Source: Bdellovibrio bacteriovorus str. Tiberius
GTDB taxonomy: Bacteria > Bdellovibrionota > Bdellovibrionia > Bdellovibrionales > Bdellovibrionaceae
Direction: 5' to 3'
Assembly (NCBI RefSeq): GCF_000317895.1
Contig: NC_019567.1
Span: 1,240,001-1,304,000, forward strand
Length of the DNA stretch: 64,000 nucleotides
Position 1 is the first letter of the stretch. Each line of letters starts with the position of its first letter. The notes under the pieces are model-generated. The model searched no databases and was not told where the DNA came from. It saw only the letters and a program-made list of their open reading frames with translations. Of the stretch, positions 41,995 through 51,546 are shown in pieces. The translations under genes were made by a program, and so were the position numbers.

Positions 41995-43437
41995 TTATTT
42001 TCTGGCTTGTGCCTTCACTAAAAGAACTAAGGATGAATAAGGCGCCAAAGTTGTGCGCACTTTTCCGCTGTTGTTGACGCTAAAACCTTCTGCGCAGCTG
42101 CGGGATTTCAGGCGATAGCCCGTATCCACGATGTTGCAATATTCGCCGGGCGGCAGATTGGTCTGGAACTCTTTGGTCACGGACTGACTGCCAAAGTTCA
42201 TGGCCACGAAACCAAAGCGCGGACGGGCGAACGAGATCACATCACGGCCATTGGCATACCAGTTGGAAACCGTAAAGGCCTTGTCGGTCTGATTGCGGAA
42301 ATCCACCATCGCGGCCACTTCCGGCAGGCGGTGTTCACAGGTCCAAGGTGCCCGGCACTGATTCTGGTCATCCAGAATCGGCAGGGTGCGAAGAGCATCG
42401 TTCAAGGGTGGTCCCTGATCGAAAGAATTAAAATCAAAGCCGGAATAAACTTGAGGATAACCAAACGGCCACGCCAGCATAAAGATCTGCGCCAGACGAT
42501 ACAGGTGCTGTTCCGGGCTTGAATACTTCAAGACAGAGTAATCATTCGTGCGTTCGATGTCGTGGTTGGTGACAAAGACGATGGAATCAAGACTGCTGGG
42601 GAAACCGCTGGCAATAAACTGCAAAGCTTCGGTGTTCTTGTCTTTGAAGGCATAACCCAGGCGGTGAGGATAGTCGTAGGCAGTCACATCACTGAACGGG
42701 GTGTAATCGTTGTACTGAACGGGCCCTGCCGGGTCATAGATGATTTCAGAATAGATGTAAGCGGATCTTTTCAGGCGCTTCAGGATCTGATCCAGATCGC
42801 GGGCCGGGATGTGTTTGGCGGCATCGATACGGAAACCCGCCACGCCCAGATCCAAAAGACGATTCAAATATTCAGCCTGTTTTTCCTGAACGTAAGGGGA
42901 TTCGGTTTTCAGGTCCGCCAGATCCACCAGTTCACAATTTTGCAGCTCATACAAATCGCGGAAGTCGCGGATGTCGTTGTTGCCATTGCGACCACAGTGA
43001 TGGAAGTCCTGATGGGAATAAAGACCTGGGTATTCGTAGTGAGTAAACTGCGTGCCCGAAGAACCCACGCCACCCGGAATGCCGGTCATGTGGTTCAAGA
43101 CTGCATCGGCATAGACATCCACGCCGGCCTGACGGCAGCGGCGAACCATGTCGGCAAATTCAGCCTCGGTCCCGGAGCGGGAATTCAATTGATAGCTGAC
43201 AACCTGATAGCGTTCCCACCACGGGTTGCCCTGCCAGTGAATATGCTCATGGGGTGGGGAAACCTGCACGGCGGAAAAACCAGCCGGGCCCAGATAGACT
43301 TCGCATTCGCGGGCAATGTCATTCCAAGGCCATTCAAACAATTGGACGAAGACTGTGCGCGGAGCCGCAGCTGCTGACAGGCTGGATGCCAAAGTCAGCA
43401 AAATCGCTGTAAAACCGAGAGACAAACTGCGGATCAT
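41995..43437 (-). CDS. Secreted alpha-amylase (GH13)
   Basis: A 480-residue exported enzyme with a signal peptide ending ASSLSAAAA. The GH13 barrel has its conserved regions: DAVLNH (region I), GFRIDAAKH with the Asp nucleophile (II), YIYSEII with the general acid Glu (III) and FVTNHDIERT with the transition-state Asp (IV). The start PRTVFVQLFEWPWNDIA resembles the animal-type subfamily of alpha-amylases. It cuts alpha-1,4 bonds in starch or glycogen, giving maltodextrins for the ABC transporter encoded in the same run. It is nine bases from malK. Confidence 0.92.
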   Translation of the reverse strand: MIRSLSLGFTAILLTLASSLSAAAAPRTVFVQLFEWPWNDIARECEVYLGPAGFSAVQVSPPHEHIHWQGNPWWERYQVVSYQLNSRSGTEAEFADMVRRCRQAGVDVYADAVLNHMTGIPGGVGSSGTQFTHYEYPGLYSHQDFHHCGRNGNNDIRDFRDLYELQNCELVDLADLKTESPYVQEKQAEYLNRLLDLGVAGFRIDAAKHIPARDLDQILKRLKRSAYIYSEIIYDPAGPVQYNDYTPFSDVTAYDYPHRLGYAFKDKNTEALQFIASGFPSSLDSIVFVTNHDIERTNDYSVLKYSSPEQHLYRLAQIFMLAWPFGYPQVYSGFDFNSFDQGPPLNDALRTLPILDDQNQCRAPWTCEHRLPEVAAMVDFRNQTDKAFTVSNWYANGRDVISFARPRFGFVAMNFGSQSVTKEFQTNLPPGEYCNIVDTGYRLKSRSCAEGFSVNNSGKVRTTLAPYSSLVLLVKAQARK

Positions 43438-43446
43438 CCGATCTCC

Positions 43447-44490
43447 TTAAAGCCTTTGATTCAGGCCTGTTTTTTTATCAAACAGGTGGGCCTTTGTCAG
43501 GTCGATCTTCAGGGACAGGGTCTGCTTCATGGAAAAATTATCCATTGAATCCACCAGAATGCGTACGTTGTTTCCAGCAAGTGTTCCGTGAAGCATCTGC
43601 TGGCCGCCGAGGTTTTCGGAAATCTCCACTTGGAAGTCCCCCAAAGCAACCTCTTGGGCTCCCAAAGGCCCTTTGTTTAAGGCAAAAGCATCCGGGCGGA
43701 TGCCCAGAATCTGATCCTCTTTACGGGCTTCAGGCCATGGGACTTTTTCCAGAACCGCGCCTTCAAAGAAGTTCATTTCAGGCGATCCGATAAAGGTCGC
43801 GATGAAAGTGTTTTTCGGACGGTGATAGATCTCTGATGGAGTTCCAATTTGTTCGATCATTCCGTCTTTCAGAACCGCGATACGGTCGCCCAAAGTTGTG
43901 GCTTCCATTTGATCGTGGGTCACATAGATCATTGTGCTTTTGGAATGGTGATGCAGACGTTTGATTTCCAGACGCATTTGGGAACGAAGGTGCGCATCCA
44001 GATTCGACAGGGGTTCATCGAACAAAATCACCGGGGTCTGACGGCTGAGCGCGCGGCCCAAAGCCACACGCTGGCGCTGACCGCCGGAAAGTTCTTTGGG
44101 TTTGCGATCCAGAAGGTGTTTGATCTGCAAAAGTTCGGAAATTTCATTCACGCGTTTGGTGATTTCGGCTGCTGCCAGATTTTTTAGTTTTAAACCAAAA
44201 CCCATGTTTTCAGCCACCGTCATGTGCGGGTACAGGGCATAAGATTGGAAAACCATGGCGATGTCGCGGTTTTGTGGTTCGATGTCGTTGATCTTTTTGC
44301 CATCGATGCTGATAGTGCCCGAATCCGCAGATTCAAGTCCCGCCAGGGTTCTTAGCAAAGTCGATTTGCCGCAACCGGAAGGTCCGACCAGAACCAGGAA
44401 TTCGCCCGGAGCGATATCCAGATCGATGCCCTTCAGGACATCGGCAGAACCAAAACTTTTTTTGATGTTGGAAAACTGAATTTTTGCCAT
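43447..44490 (-). CDS. malK: Maltodextrin ABC transporter ATPase
   Basis: The 347-residue product has an ATPase domain with Walker A GPSGCGKST, Q-loop FQSYALYPHMTV, signature LSGGQRQR, Walker B VILFDEPLSNLDA and switch His VTHDQMEA. After residue 235 comes the MalK-type regulatory domain (MNFFEG, LGIRPDAFAL). This is the CUT1 sugar ATPase (MalK/UgpC). It lies next to malG and would power the MalEF-MalG permease. Confidence 0.92.
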   Translation of the reverse strand: MAKIQFSNIKKSFGSADVLKGIDLDIAPGEFLVLVGPSGCGKSTLLRTLAGLESADSGTISIDGKKINDIEPQNRDIAMVFQSYALYPHMTVAENMGFGLKLKNLAAAEITKRVNEISELLQIKHLLDRKPKELSGGQRQRVALGRALSRQTPVILFDEPLSNLDAHLRSQMRLEIKRLHHHSKSTMIYVTHDQMEATTLGDRIAVLKDGMIEQIGTPSEIYHRPKNTFIATFIGSPEMNFFEGAVLEKVPWPEARKEDQILGIRPDAFALNKGPLGAQEVALGDFQVEISENLGGQQMLHGTLAGNNVRILVDSMDNFSMKQTLSLKIDLTKAHLFDKKTGLNQRL

Positions 44491-44491
44491 A

Positions 44492-45310
44492 TCAACCCTT
44501 CACGCTTCCCATGGTCAGGCCAGAAACCAGATATCGGGAAATACTGATGAACAAAATCAAAACCGGAACGCTGACAATCAAAGCGCCAGCGGCATAAAGA
44601 CCCCACTGGGTCGCAAGACTTGCCTGGAACGAACGAAGTCCCAACGGCAAAGTGTAAAGCTGCGGATCCTGCAAAACCACCGCGGCAATCACGTATTCGC
44701 TCCAGCTGCTCATGAAACTAAATAACGCCGTGATCACCAGCGCCGGAGAAGACACCGGCAGAATGATCTTATAGAAGATCATCCATTTCGAGCAGCCATC
44801 CAGCAACGCCGCTTCTTCCAGCTCGCGCGGGATGGTGTCATAGTAAGCCTTCATCTGCCAGATACAGAAAGGCAGCGCCGTTGAAGAATAGATCAGGAAC
44901 AAGCCCCAGAAGCTGTCAATCAGGCGAAGCTTGGACAGGATAATATAAAATGGCAACATCAGCATGGTTGCCGGGAACATCTGAGTCATCAACAGCGAGA
45001 ACAGCATCATGTTGCGCCCACGGAAGCGGTATCTTGCCAATGCGTAGGCACTGGTTGATGCCAAAGCCACACCCAAAAGTGTGGTCGCCGCACTGACCAC
45101 CAACGAGTTGCGCATCCAGATCAGAAAGTCGGTGGTGGCAAACAGATCCACAAAGTTCTTAAAGGAAGCATTGGGGCCGATGATTTCCAAAGACTGCGTC
45201 TGGAAAGCGTTGTCGGGACGTAAAGACACCGACAGCACATACAAAATCGGATAAATCGAAAACAGTGAGAAAAGCAAAATGCTGATCCAGGAGAAGGTCT
45301 TTTTAAGCAT
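44492..45310 (-). CDS. malG: Maltodextrin ABC permease MalG
   Basis: A 272-residue inner-membrane protein with six hydrophobic segments. Its EAA loop reads TIPRELEEAALLDGCSKW followed by FYKIILPVSSP, which contacts the MalK ATPase. It belongs to the MalG branch of CUT1 permeases. Its start codon is joined to the malEF stop (TAATG), which points to translational coupling. It pairs with the MalF part of the fusion to form the channel. Confidence 0.9.
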   Translation of the reverse strand: MLKKTFSWISILLFSLFSIYPILYVLSVSLRPDNAFQTQSLEIIGPNASFKNFVDLFATTDFLIWMRNSLVVSAATTLLGVALASTSAYALARYRFRGRNMMLFSLLMTQMFPATMLMLPFYIILSKLRLIDSFWGLFLIYSSTALPFCIWQMKAYYDTIPRELEEAALLDGCSKWMIFYKIILPVSSPALVITALFSFMSSWSEYVIAAVVLQDPQLYTLPLGLRSFQASLATQWGLYAAGALIVSVPVLILFISISRYLVSGLTMGSVKG

Positions 45311-47511
45311 TACTTCGTCTCCTTTTTGAATTGGCTTTTCAGTGATCCCAGACCCCAGATCACCAGAATCAGGAAGATGATCACGGACACGGAAGCCGCA
45401 TAGCCATAGCGATACAGATTGAAGGCCGCTTTATAAACGTAACTGACCAGAATGTGCGTTTGATCACCCGGTTCGCCCGAATTACTGACCAGCCAGATCA
45501 CATTCAGGTTGTTAAATGTCCAGATAGAACCCAGCAAAGCTGCCGGTGCCATCACTGGCAGCAGCAGTGGCCAGGTGATATGACGGAAACGCTGCCAAGC
45601 ATTGGCGCCATCCAGTCTTGCGGCTTCGTACAGTGAACTTGGAATGGACTGCAAACCGCCCAAAGCCACGATCATCATGAACGGGAAGCCCAGCCACACG
45701 TTCGTCAAAATACACGCGGCAAAAGCCGTCGTCGGCTGACTGAGCCACTGAACCGGGGACATGTGCAGGAACTGTTGCAGGAAGATATTGATCGGCCCGT
45801 ATTCCTGATTAAACATCGCACGCCAGGTAAGAGCGGTGATGTATTGAGGCACCGCCCACGGGATGATCAGCAGGGCACGCCAGAATCCTTTCCCCGCAAT
45901 CACCTGATTGATGATCACCGCCAGGAAAACACCAATAGAAACGTGGAAGACAATGTTCACCACAGTCCAGATGACGGTTTTCAGGAACAGGGAATAGAAG
46001 CGCGGATCAGAAAGAGCCGCGATATAATGATGGAAACCCACCAGTGACCAGTCCTGGAAAGTGCGCAGACTGAAGTTTGAAAACGAAATTGCGATATTAT
46101 AGAAGAACGGATAGATGATCACCGCAAAGATGCCGATAAACGCCGGCAGCATCATATAGTAAGCAAAACGCTGCGGTCCGCGGAATCCTTTAAAGAAAGC
46201 CACCAGCGAGTTTCTTGTCAGCCAGATCATAAGCACGATGCCGATACCGAAGAAAATCTTCAAAACCGTCGCACCCACACCCGGAGTCAGAACTTCGTTC
46301 ATATCACGGATTTGTTGTTCAGCGGTGATTTGTGCCTGTTCTGCGGCGGCTTGTGGTTGCAGGCTGCCGGCCAGAACTTTTTGGTACTGAATGCGCAGAC
46401 TGTCCCAGACTGCACGCACTTCCGGGGTCACCGGCATTGGCGTACCAACTTCCATGATGTCGGCAGAAATCTTCAGAAGCGGGTTGTTTTTGACGATGTC
46501 AGATTCGCGCGCCTGAAGATTTGACGGCAAGACACCCACTTTTTCCGCGAACAGCAATTGTACTGGCGTCGAAGTCAGATACTTCAAAAGTTTGACGGCA
46601 GCTTCGTAATGAGCCTCGCTTTTCATGTTGGCGTTCAGGGAATAACCCTTGGTGCCCACCAGCGGACTTGGCCATTTGCCGGTTTCAGAAATCATCGGGA
46701 TGCGGGCGATGCCGAAATCCACCTTGGCCTGCTGATAGTCACCCCAGGACCAGTCGCCGTTGATCAGCATGGCGGCTTTGTTTTCTTTGAACAAAGCATT
46801 GGCGGTTTCATAGTCGCATTCTTTCGGGATGATCTTGTCCTGATCACGCAGTTTCAGAATGAACTGGAAAGTGTCTTTCAAAGCGGTGGTGTTCAGGTTC
46901 GGAGTGACACCGTCCGCTTTTAAGAAGGCGTCGCCAAAAGCGGGAATAAACGGGGCAAAGAAGAACGGCTCGGTATAATTGAACACCAAGCCCCAGCGGT
47001 CGATTTTGCCATCGCCATTGGTATCCACCGTCATTTTTTTGCCAAGCTCGATCAGTTCCTGCGAATTTTTTGGCGGGGTGGTGATGAACTTCTTGTTATA
47101 CAGAAGCATCAGGTGGTTTCCGACCGCATCACCGATCATGTAGTGTTTGTTGTCGTAAACCGGGGCCGCTAACGGATCAAAATTGTGGAAGTAGTCAGAA
47201 CCCAGAACCTCGTCCAGCGGACGCACGATGCCCATCGTGGCAAAAGGGCCCACCTGATCGCTGGGGCCGTAAACCAATTCCGGACCGCTGCCACCCATCG
47301 CGGCCGATTGATAGCTGGAACGAAGTTCTTCCGTTTCACGGTAAGTCGCCTGAACAATGATGCCGGGATTTTCTTTTTCGAATTTTTCCAGTGCTTCGGC
47401 CAGAACCTGACGGTGGCCATAGATCATCTGGTGCCAGATCTGGATGCGCATATCCTCGGCCCGGGCGGTGAGTGAAGCGAAAATCAGAAAAGGAAGAATC
47501 CAGAATTTCAT
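45310..47511 (-). CDS. malEF: Fused maltodextrin binding protein and permease (MalE-MalF)
   Basis: The 733-residue product has a signal peptide (WILPFLIFASLTARA). A complete family 1 solute-binding domain covers residues 20-390 (IWHQMIYGHRQVLAEALEKF, MLLYNKKF, INGDWSWGDYQ). A transmembrane helix lies at about 410, and a MalF-type permease runs from 435 to 733 with the EAA loop SIPSSLYEAARLDGANAWQR. In most bacteria MalE is free in the periplasm; here it is tethered to the channel. As I recall, this fusion has been described in B. bacteriovorus. Its start overlaps the pulA stop by one base. Confidence 0.93.
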   Translation of the reverse strand: MKFWILPFLIFASLTARAEDMRIQIWHQMIYGHRQVLAEALEKFEKENPGIIVQATYRETEELRSSYQSAAMGGSGPELVYGPSDQVGPFATMGIVRPLDEVLGSDYFHNFDPLAAPVYDNKHYMIGDAVGNHLMLLYNKKFITTPPKNSQELIELGKKMTVDTNGDGKIDRWGLVFNYTEPFFFAPFIPAFGDAFLKADGVTPNLNTTALKDTFQFILKLRDQDKIIPKECDYETANALFKENKAAMLINGDWSWGDYQQAKVDFGIARIPMISETGKWPSPLVGTKGYSLNANMKSEAHYEAAVKLLKYLTSTPVQLLFAEKVGVLPSNLQARESDIVKNNPLLKISADIMEVGTPMPVTPEVRAVWDSLRIQYQKVLAGSLQPQAAAEQAQITAEQQIRDMNEVLTPGVGATVLKIFFGIGIVLMIWLTRNSLVAFFKGFRGPQRFAYYMMLPAFIGIFAVIIYPFFYNIAISFSNFSLRTFQDWSLVGFHHYIAALSDPRFYSLFLKTVIWTVVNIVFHVSIGVFLAVIINQVIAGKGFWRALLIIPWAVPQYITALTWRAMFNQEYGPINIFLQQFLHMSPVQWLSQPTTAFAACILTNVWLGFPFMMIVALGGLQSIPSSLYEAARLDGANAWQRFRHITWPLLLPVMAPAALLGSIWTFNNLNVIWLVSNSGEPGDQTHILVSYVYKAAFNLYRYGYAASVSVIIFLILVIWGLGSLKSQFKKETK

Positions 47512-50174
47512 CAGTGACCGGCTTTCTGAATTAGAATCACGGTGCTGCGACCCGGGATTTGAATGCGTTTGTCCGAAGGGGCCAGCAGAACCTGTGACAG
47601 AGTGGCGTCGACTTTTTCATCCAGCAGCGGATGCAGTTCCCAGTTCTGGCTTAAAGCACTGTGTTCGAAGCTGCGGGCCTCACGGGCGGCGTTGAAGAAA
47701 ATCAACAGACGTTCAGAGGCTGATTGCAATTGCATCGCAATCAAACCTGGTTCGGCGTGTTTGTCGTTGTCGATAAAGGTCAAAGATTTCTGAATCTCGG
47801 ACAAAGCGTTCAGTTTGAACAGGTCAGAACTTTGACGGACACGCAGCAGGGCTTTGAAGTACTTTTCTGTGCGGGTGATCAGTTCTGGAGTGACCTTCAT
47901 GCCCGGTTCCTGCAGACGGGGTTGCCAGAAAGTCCAGTCGTCCACGTTTTTCCACGCGGGCGGCAGGCCTGAGCCCCAGAAGTTCTGCTGACGGCTCCAG
48001 TCGATGCGATTAAAGAAATCACCAGAATTATAGCTGTCCTGATCGCCGTTTTTGCTGCGTAAAAGTTCAGATCCGGATTCAATAAACGGAATGCCCTGAC
48101 TTAGCATCGGCAGTGCCAGTGCCAGTTGATGCATGCGCTGGCGGTCTTCGGATTTGCTTAAAGTCGGGAAGCGTCCGCTGGTATAGAATGGCGCCTTGGC
48201 CTGAACAGCATCCCACAAAGTATACCCGTCGTGGGCGGAAACATAGCTGACGGTTTCGATCGCTTCGGCACTGGTGCCGGTAGGCGCTCCACGATAGTGC
48301 AGTTGTCCTGCGGTTACGAATGATCCCCAGTGTTCTTTGAATCTGAAATCACGAAGATTGCCGGCAAGACCGGCTTTAATCACATCGCCCAGGTGCAAAA
48401 TCTTTTCGCGCTGACCGTTGCTGTCCGGCGGTGTGTTGCGATTGGCAGGTTCTTTGTTGAAATCAAAGTAAAGGCCCGTTGCAAACCCTTGATCGGATTT
48501 TTCAGCGGAATTGGTGGTGCCGCCGCGAACAGCGTCGCGCAGACGGTCGTTGAAGAAGCCATAGCCGCTGCCATGGGAATTTAGCATGTGCAGGGATTCA
48601 CCCGGATAGCGGTCATAGAAAGAACCAAACGCCCAGCCTTCGCCGTACAGATAGATTTTGGATCCGTCGATGCCGTCGTTGTGCTCGGTCAGCCCCCGCA
48701 GCTCGGATTTGATTTTTTCCATGGTGTTGCGGGAATGGAAAGACATCAGGTCAAAGCGGAAGGCATCGATCTTGTAGGTGCGCGCCCAGTGCAACACACT
48801 GTCGATCATAAGCTTTTCCATCATGCGATGTTCGCTGGCGGTGTCGTTGCAGCAGGAGCTTTTTTGAATATCACCCTCGTCGTTCACTCGGTAGTAATAG
48901 AGCGGCACGATCTTATCAAAGACAGAGTAGGGTTCCAGACCTGCTTCATAGGTGTGATTAAATACAACGTCCTGAACAACTCGCAGGCCCATCTTGTTCA
49001 GGGCATACACCATGTTACGGGTTTCATACACACGGCGTGATCCGTTGGGATCCGTGGCATAGCTGCCTTCAGGGGTCATAAAGTGAACCGGATCATAACC
49101 CCAGTTAAACGGGTCTTTGGCTTTGATACGGCCCAGATAGGCCTGGGCTTCCTGCAGGTCCGAACTTTCAGATTCATAGTTTTCCCAGGCGTCCTTGTTT
49201 TCCGGGACAGAGCCGAAGTCATTGAACGGCAGCAAGTGCACATGGGTCATGCCCGCGTCAGCCAAAGACTGCAGGTACTTTGAGCTTTCCGTGTTGGTTT
49301 GCGCGAAGGCCTCATAGCCGCCGCGATACGGGAAGGGAACGGTGAAATCGGCCACGCTGAAATCACGGATGTGCAGTTCGTAAATCACGATGTCGTTGAA
49401 GGAACGCAGAGCAGGCTTTTGCAGACGGTCCCAGCCTTGAGGCTTCAGGTTCGAAGCTTCAAGATCCACGATCTGGGATTTGGCGCCGTCCGCTGTCAGG
49501 CTGAAGCTGTAAGGATCGGTGACCGTGCTGATTTCAACCTGATCTGTCAGGGGTTGGTACACTTCCACCTGGTAAAGATAGAAATAGTTGACGTATTTTC
49601 CGGGAAGATCCGCGAACCACACACCCTGCTGACGTTGCATTGGCAGGACGGTCGCAGGATTTGTATCTAGAGCGTCCTTATATAACAACAACTCTACGTT
49701 GCGTGCCGTGGGTGCCCATAGTTTTACGCCGACACTCGTGGAACGCACGCGCGCACCCAGATCATTGCCATCATAGAAGTACATTTGATCCAGAATGCCT
49801 GAATACTGCAAAGCTGTTGAATCCAGAACCTGGCCATTTTTATTTGAAACAAAAAGACGCAATGGACGGCGAATCAGCTGATCAATTTGTGCAGAGGAAA
49901 GATGCTGCGTGCTTAATTCCACTGAAGCATAATCACTGCGAATCACCGGAAGCAGAATGGAATCCTGCTGATGCAAAGAGATGCGTTCTCCGAGTGAAAA
50001 TACAAGATTTTGGTGAACGCGGAAGCCTTGTGGCAGACGCAGAACAATGCGCGAATTATCCACCCACTGGGCGCGGGCAGGGGCTTTGGCTTCAGCAATT
50101 TGTCCAAGCAAAAGTGTGCAAGAAAGTACGAAGCAGAAAATCAATAGTTGTGAGCAGGTACGGAAGCGCTTCAA
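47511..50174 (-). CDS. pulA: Secreted type I pullulanase
   Basis: The 887-residue product has a signal peptide (LLIFCFVLSCTLLLGQIAEA). An N-terminal beta-rich part and a CBM48 domain (VKLWAPTARNVELLLY, about 155) precede the GH13_14 barrel with the pullulanase mark NWGYDPVHF. Its catalytic residues are Asp in IDAFRFDLMSFH, Glu in YLYGEGWAFG and Asp in SAHDGYTLWD. It cuts alpha-1,6 branch bonds of glycogen or pullulan. It is first in the run pulA-malEF-malG-malK-amylase-kinase, divergent from lamB, so debranching, import and phosphorylation are expressed together. Confidence 0.93.
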   Translation of the reverse strand: MKRFRTCSQLLIFCFVLSCTLLLGQIAEAKAPARAQWVDNSRIVLRLPQGFRVHQNLVFSLGERISLHQQDSILLPVIRSDYASVELSTQHLSSAQIDQLIRRPLRLFVSNKNGQVLDSTALQYSGILDQMYFYDGNDLGARVRSTSVGVKLWAPTARNVELLLYKDALDTNPATVLPMQRQQGVWFADLPGKYVNYFYLYQVEVYQPLTDQVEISTVTDPYSFSLTADGAKSQIVDLEASNLKPQGWDRLQKPALRSFNDIVIYELHIRDFSVADFTVPFPYRGGYEAFAQTNTESSKYLQSLADAGMTHVHLLPFNDFGSVPENKDAWENYESESSDLQEAQAYLGRIKAKDPFNWGYDPVHFMTPEGSYATDPNGSRRVYETRNMVYALNKMGLRVVQDVVFNHTYEAGLEPYSVFDKIVPLYYYRVNDEGDIQKSSCCNDTASEHRMMEKLMIDSVLHWARTYKIDAFRFDLMSFHSRNTMEKIKSELRGLTEHNDGIDGSKIYLYGEGWAFGSFYDRYPGESLHMLNSHGSGYGFFNDRLRDAVRGGTTNSAEKSDQGFATGLYFDFNKEPANRNTPPDSNGQREKILHLGDVIKAGLAGNLRDFRFKEHWGSFVTAGQLHYRGAPTGTSAEAIETVSYVSAHDGYTLWDAVQAKAPFYTSGRFPTLSKSEDRQRMHQLALALPMLSQGIPFIESGSELLRSKNGDQDSYNSGDFFNRIDWSRQQNFWGSGLPPAWKNVDDWTFWQPRLQEPGMKVTPELITRTEKYFKALLRVRQSSDLFKLNALSEIQKSLTFIDNDKHAEPGLIAMQLQSASERLLIFFNAAREARSFEHSALSQNWELHPLLDEKVDATLSQVLLAPSDKRIQIPGRSTVILIQKAGH
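50163..50172. promoter_or_regulatory. Possible LacI-type operator palindrome
   Basis: GAAGCGCTTC is a perfect 10-base palindrome with a central CG, the form bound by many LacI-family sugar regulators. It lies at the first codons of pulA (Met-Lys-Arg-Phe), so coding chance could explain it. No LacI gene is in the window. Confidence 0.22.
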
Positions 50175-50265
50175 ATATTTCCCCCAAAAAGTTTGAGTCT
50201 TCGTGCGTAAGGTCTTTTCAGGCGCAGACTTTATGGGTATCCCTCAGCTTTTTCAAGGGAACTCG

Positions 50266-51546
50266 ATGAAAACTATTACGATTGCGTTATTGTTCATGAT
50301 TCTAAGCAGCACAACTCACGCTGTGGAAACGACTTTCACGGGATATCTGCGTGGCGGAAGCGGATTGAACATGCAGGGCGGTCACATGAATTGCTTCGGA
50401 AACGCAGGAATGCCCGGTAATTTCCTTCGTTTAGGCAATGAGTGCGACTTCTACACCGAATTGGCCATGGTGTTCCACCATGTTAAACCCACCGAAACAG
50501 ATCCGGTGTTTTTCAAAACCCAGTTCCGCATGGTCTATAGTTCTTTAGGAACGCGTCAATGGGAGGCGTCTGCAAACCGCGACACAAGCCAGATTGAAGC
50601 GTTTGTGAAGGCTGGTGGTTTTACCGAAATCCCCGGGGAATTCTGGGTCGGTAAACGTTTCTATCGTGATGTCGATCTTCATATCTTTGACTGGTACTAC
50701 TATGCCGACATGAGCGGCGTGGGCGCAGGGATCGAAGGTCTGCCGTTGGGTGAAGGGCGTTTTGCGTTCGCTCACTTGATTCAGGCGGATGATAATTTGA
50801 ATGACACCAATGTCGGTCGTCCGGTTTTGAATGCGTTGGATCTGCGCTGGACAGCGGTGCCGTCGTTCGCTGATCAGAAGCTGAACTTCTGGGGCGTGTA
50901 TGCATGGGCCGCGGGAAGTTCCACTGACACCGAAGAATATGTTCCTACGAATGGCTATTCTTTGGCGACACGACTTCAAGGTCCGGTATGGGGTGGCAAC
51001 AACAATTTTGCCATTTTGTACGGAAAGGGCACGATGCGTGGATTCAACATCTATGCCGACAGCACAGTGCCTGCGACAGATGAAAGTCAGAATCGCGCAT
51101 GGACCTGGAGATTTGTTGAAGACTACACCTATGATGTAACAGATCGTTGGGCATTGATGTTGGGTCTGGCGGCAGAGATTGCTGACAGCGGCACCGATAC
51201 CGACAGCAAAAGTCAGATGCAGGCCATCGGTGTTCGTCCGATTTACTTTGTGTCCGATCGTTTCCAATGGGCTTTCGAAGCGGGCTACTCCCGCATCAAC
51301 AATGAATCTGAAAAAACCGGTGGTGGTGATTATGTCGGTGATCGCGACTTGGGTCGTGTGACTGCGGCAGCTCAGTTGTCCGTCGGGAAAAGCATGTGGG
51401 GTCGCCCCGTGATGCGTGCGTTTGTGTCCCACTCATTCTGGAATGAGGCCAACCAGGGCGCAAGCTTCATCGGAAACCGTGCGCCCGCGTTCACTGACAA
51501 GCTCAGCGGCACGAACTTGGGTTATCAGTTCGAAGCCTGGTTCTAA
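50266..51546 (+). CDS. lamB: Maltoporin (LamB family)
   Basis: A 426-residue outer-membrane porin with a signal peptide (TIALLFMILSSTTHA). The mature start FTGYLRGGSGLNMQGG, with CFGN...RLGNECDFYTEL, closely follows E. coli LamB (CFQ...RLGNECETYAEL). Alternating strands continue to the terminal Phe of YQFEAWF, the C-terminal mark for outer-membrane insertion. It would carry maltodextrins across the outer membrane. It is divergent from the pulA-mal run, 91 bases away. I take the ATG at 50266, preceded by AAGGGA. Confidence 0.9.
   Translation: MKTITIALLFMILSSTTHAVETTFTGYLRGGSGLNMQGGHMNCFGNAGMPGNFLRLGNECDFYTELAMVFHHVKPTETDPVFFKTQFRMVYSSLGTRQWEASANRDTSQIEAFVKAGGFTEIPGEFWVGKRFYRDVDLHIFDWYYYADMSGVGAGIEGLPLGEGRFAFAHLIQADDNLNDTNVGRPVLNALDLRWTAVPSFADQKLNFWGVYAWAAGSSTDTEEYVPTNGYSLATRLQGPVWGGNNNFAILYGKGTMRGFNIYADSTVPATDESQNRAWTWRFVEDYTYDVTDRWALMLGLAAEIADSGTDTDSKSQMQAIGVRPIYFVSDRFQWAFEAGYSRINNESEKTGGGDYVGDRDLGRVTAAAQLSVGKSMWGRPVMRAFVSHSFWNEANQGASFIGNRAPAFTDKLSGTNLGYQFEAWF

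Noticed and set aside
40992-42077. Long plus-strand open frame of 361 codons opposite the ROK kinase and start of the amylase end
   Set aside because: The minus strand encodes a clear ROK kinase with all main motifs. The opposite frame has no known motifs and is a shadow of its codon bias.
42562-43377. Plus-strand open frame of 271 codons opposite the amylase gene
   Set aside because: It lies within a GH13 gene with complete catalytic regions and has no start signals or known motifs.
50545-51432. Minus-strand open frame of 295 codons opposite lamB
   Set aside because: LamB-like features on the plus strand are strong; the antisense frame is low-complexity Arg/His/Thr-rich shadow.
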